Both the position numbers and the translations under genes were made by a program. 6,127 bases of DNA from SZUA-442 sp051011415 (lineage in GTDB: Bacteria; Actinomycetota; Acidimicrobiia; Spongiisociales; UBA5794), in the NCBI GenBank assembly GCA_051011415.1, contig JBPCTY010000003.1, positions 1 to 6,127 on the forward strand. The letters are read 5' to 3'. The notes under the pieces were generated by a model. That model made no database searches. It saw only the letters and a list, made by a program, of their open reading frames with translations, and was not told the DNA's origin. Every line of letters starts with the position of its first letter. Positions within the stretch are counted from its first letter, which is position 1. Below, piece by piece: positions 5,452 to 6,127 of this stretch.

Positions 5452-6119
5452 GCGCAGCAGACCCGATCGCTGAGGCACTCGGAATCGATCTGGTCGAGGA
5501 CAGTGTGGCTGTCCTCGCCACGGCTGACTTGGGTGACACAGTCGCGGTCTACACACCGAATCTGGTCATGGATGTGAACGACTCTGCCGCAGCGACCAAG
5601 GTTGCAGACACCCTGCTTCGCAGTCTTCCTCCAACGACTGAGGTCAAGGTGGTGCGCACTTTCGAGACCGGACCTGAGGTCGAGGCGGAGACTCTGGAAC
5701 GATTGCGCATCATCGACGTGGGCCATGGCACAGCCATCTTCGTGCACGCTGTCGATGCTCGAGTCGAGGCGATGAGCGCGCTGTACGCGGCCGATGTCAT
5801 GAAGCAGGACGTGATCGACGCGTCGTACCTGTCCAAGCGGGCAGCAACACTGGCATCGGGGACGTGGGAGCACAGGGAAGATCTGGATGCGGCGATCACC
5901 TCCGTTGCGCGGGATTGGCGTATCGAACGGATGCCAACGGTGGATCGCAACGTTCTACGTCTCGGAGCCTTCGAGTTGCTGTACACGGACCTGCCGAAAG
6001 GAGTGGTTCTCGATCAGGCAGTCGAGCTGGCGAAGGCATACTCGACCTCTAGAAGTCCTTCATTTGTGAATGGTGTGCTCGATGCAATTGCCGACGGACG
6101 TGAAAGCACACGCGTGTAG
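5448..6119 (+). CDS. nusB: Transcription antitermination factor NusB with an extra ~100-residue N-terminal region
   Basis: NusB pairs with ribosomal protein S10 (NusE) on boxA RNA to allow antitermination and rRNA maturation. Residues about 103-218 match the family: A-R-x-E-A-x-x-A-L-Y at 104-113, D-x-A-I-x-x-x-A-x-x-W at 147-157, D-R-N-V-L-R-L-G-A-F-E-L-L at 166-178, V-x-L-D-Q-A-V-E-L-A-K at 186-196 and F-V-N-G-V-L-D at 206-212. The whole protein is 223 aa against about 140-155 for E. coli and M. tuberculosis NusB. Residues 1-102 are unrecognised, look alpha/beta, and are acidic (about 17 Asp/Glu against 6 Lys/Arg by my count). The Arg cluster preceding the first NusB helix in other species is absent. 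ATG 5448 overlaps the efp stop as ATGA, so the long form is probably translated. Internal starts (GTG 5742, ATG 5772) could give a short form but lack a clear ribosome binding site. Confidence 0.9.
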   Translation: MSAADPIAEALGIDLVEDSVAVLATADLGDTVAVYTPNLVMDVNDSAAATKVADTLLRSLPPTTEVKVVRTFETGPEVEAETLERLRIIDVGHGTAIFVHAVDARVEAMSALYAADVMKQDVIDASYLSKRAATLASGTWEHREDLDAAITSVARDWRIERMPTVDRNVLRLGAFELLYTDLPKGVVLDQAVELAKAYSTSRSPSFVNGVLDAIADGRESTRV

Positions 6120-6125
6120 TACGAT
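6120..6125 (+). promoter_or_regulatory. Possible -10 box (TACGAT) for the gene beyond the window
   Basis: TACGAT directly follows the nusB stop codon and fits the TANNNT pattern of the two candidate leaderless promoters in this window. With only 2 bases left, the downstream start codon cannot be seen and no -35 box is clear, so this is weak. Confidence 0.2.
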
Positions 6126-6127
6126 CA

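Noticed and set aside
5742..5774. Internal GTG 5742 or ATG 5772 as the sole nusB start
   Set aside because: ATG 5772 falls inside the first NusB helix; neither has a clear ribosome binding site, and an ATGA overlap marks 5448 as the start. A minor internal product is not excluded.

Overview
The window is a compact, moderately GC-rich bacterial chromosomal segment with every recognisable gene on the + strand. Gene order (mltG, aroE, prepilin peptidase, aroC, aroK, aroB, efp, nusB) matches the shikimate neighbourhood of Actinomycetota; in Mycobacterium tuberculosis the block around Rv2553c to Rv2533c has the same backbone. An actinobacterial EF-P loop (P-G-K-G-P) and two apparently leaderless starts, each preceded by a TANNNT box, fit the same phylum. 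Moderate GC and the lack of inserted genes suggest a lineage outside the classic high-GC mycelial groups, possibly Acidimicrobiia or a relative. That class-level guess is inference.

Layout: 1-573 is the C-terminal part of the lytic transglycosylase MltG, cut by the window edge. It overlaps aroE (570-1343) by ATGA. A 42-base gap with a candidate leaderless promoter leads to a membrane prepilin peptidase of family A24 (1386-2144). A 23-base gap with a second, nearly identical promoter element leads to aroC (2168-3337). aroC, aroK (3337-3831) and aroB (3816-4871) are overlapped and probably translationally coupled. After 19 bases carrying a good ribosome binding site come efp (4891-5451) and nusB (5448-6119), which again overlap by ATGA. 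The last 8 bases may begin the promoter of the next gene. No intergenic stretch exceeds 42 bases. I found no RNA genes, mobile elements, CRISPR arrays or clear terminators.

Functionally, AroB, AroE, AroK and AroC catalyse four of the seven steps from DAHP formation to chorismate (steps 2, 4, 5 and 7). DAHP synthase, dehydroquinate dehydratase and EPSP synthase must lie elsewhere. The flanking genes serve cell-wall termination (MltG), protein export or pilus maturation (A24 peptidase), relief of polyproline stalling (EF-P) and rRNA antitermination (NusB).

Most of the window is ordinary housekeeping sequence, and I do not see a new multi-gene system. The least ordinary element is NusB: it carries about 100 extra, acidic, unrecognised N-terminal residues and lacks the basic cluster that normally begins its RNA-binding helix. 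Next are the matched pair of leaderless promoters and the altered cysteine/histidine motif in the prepilin peptidase.
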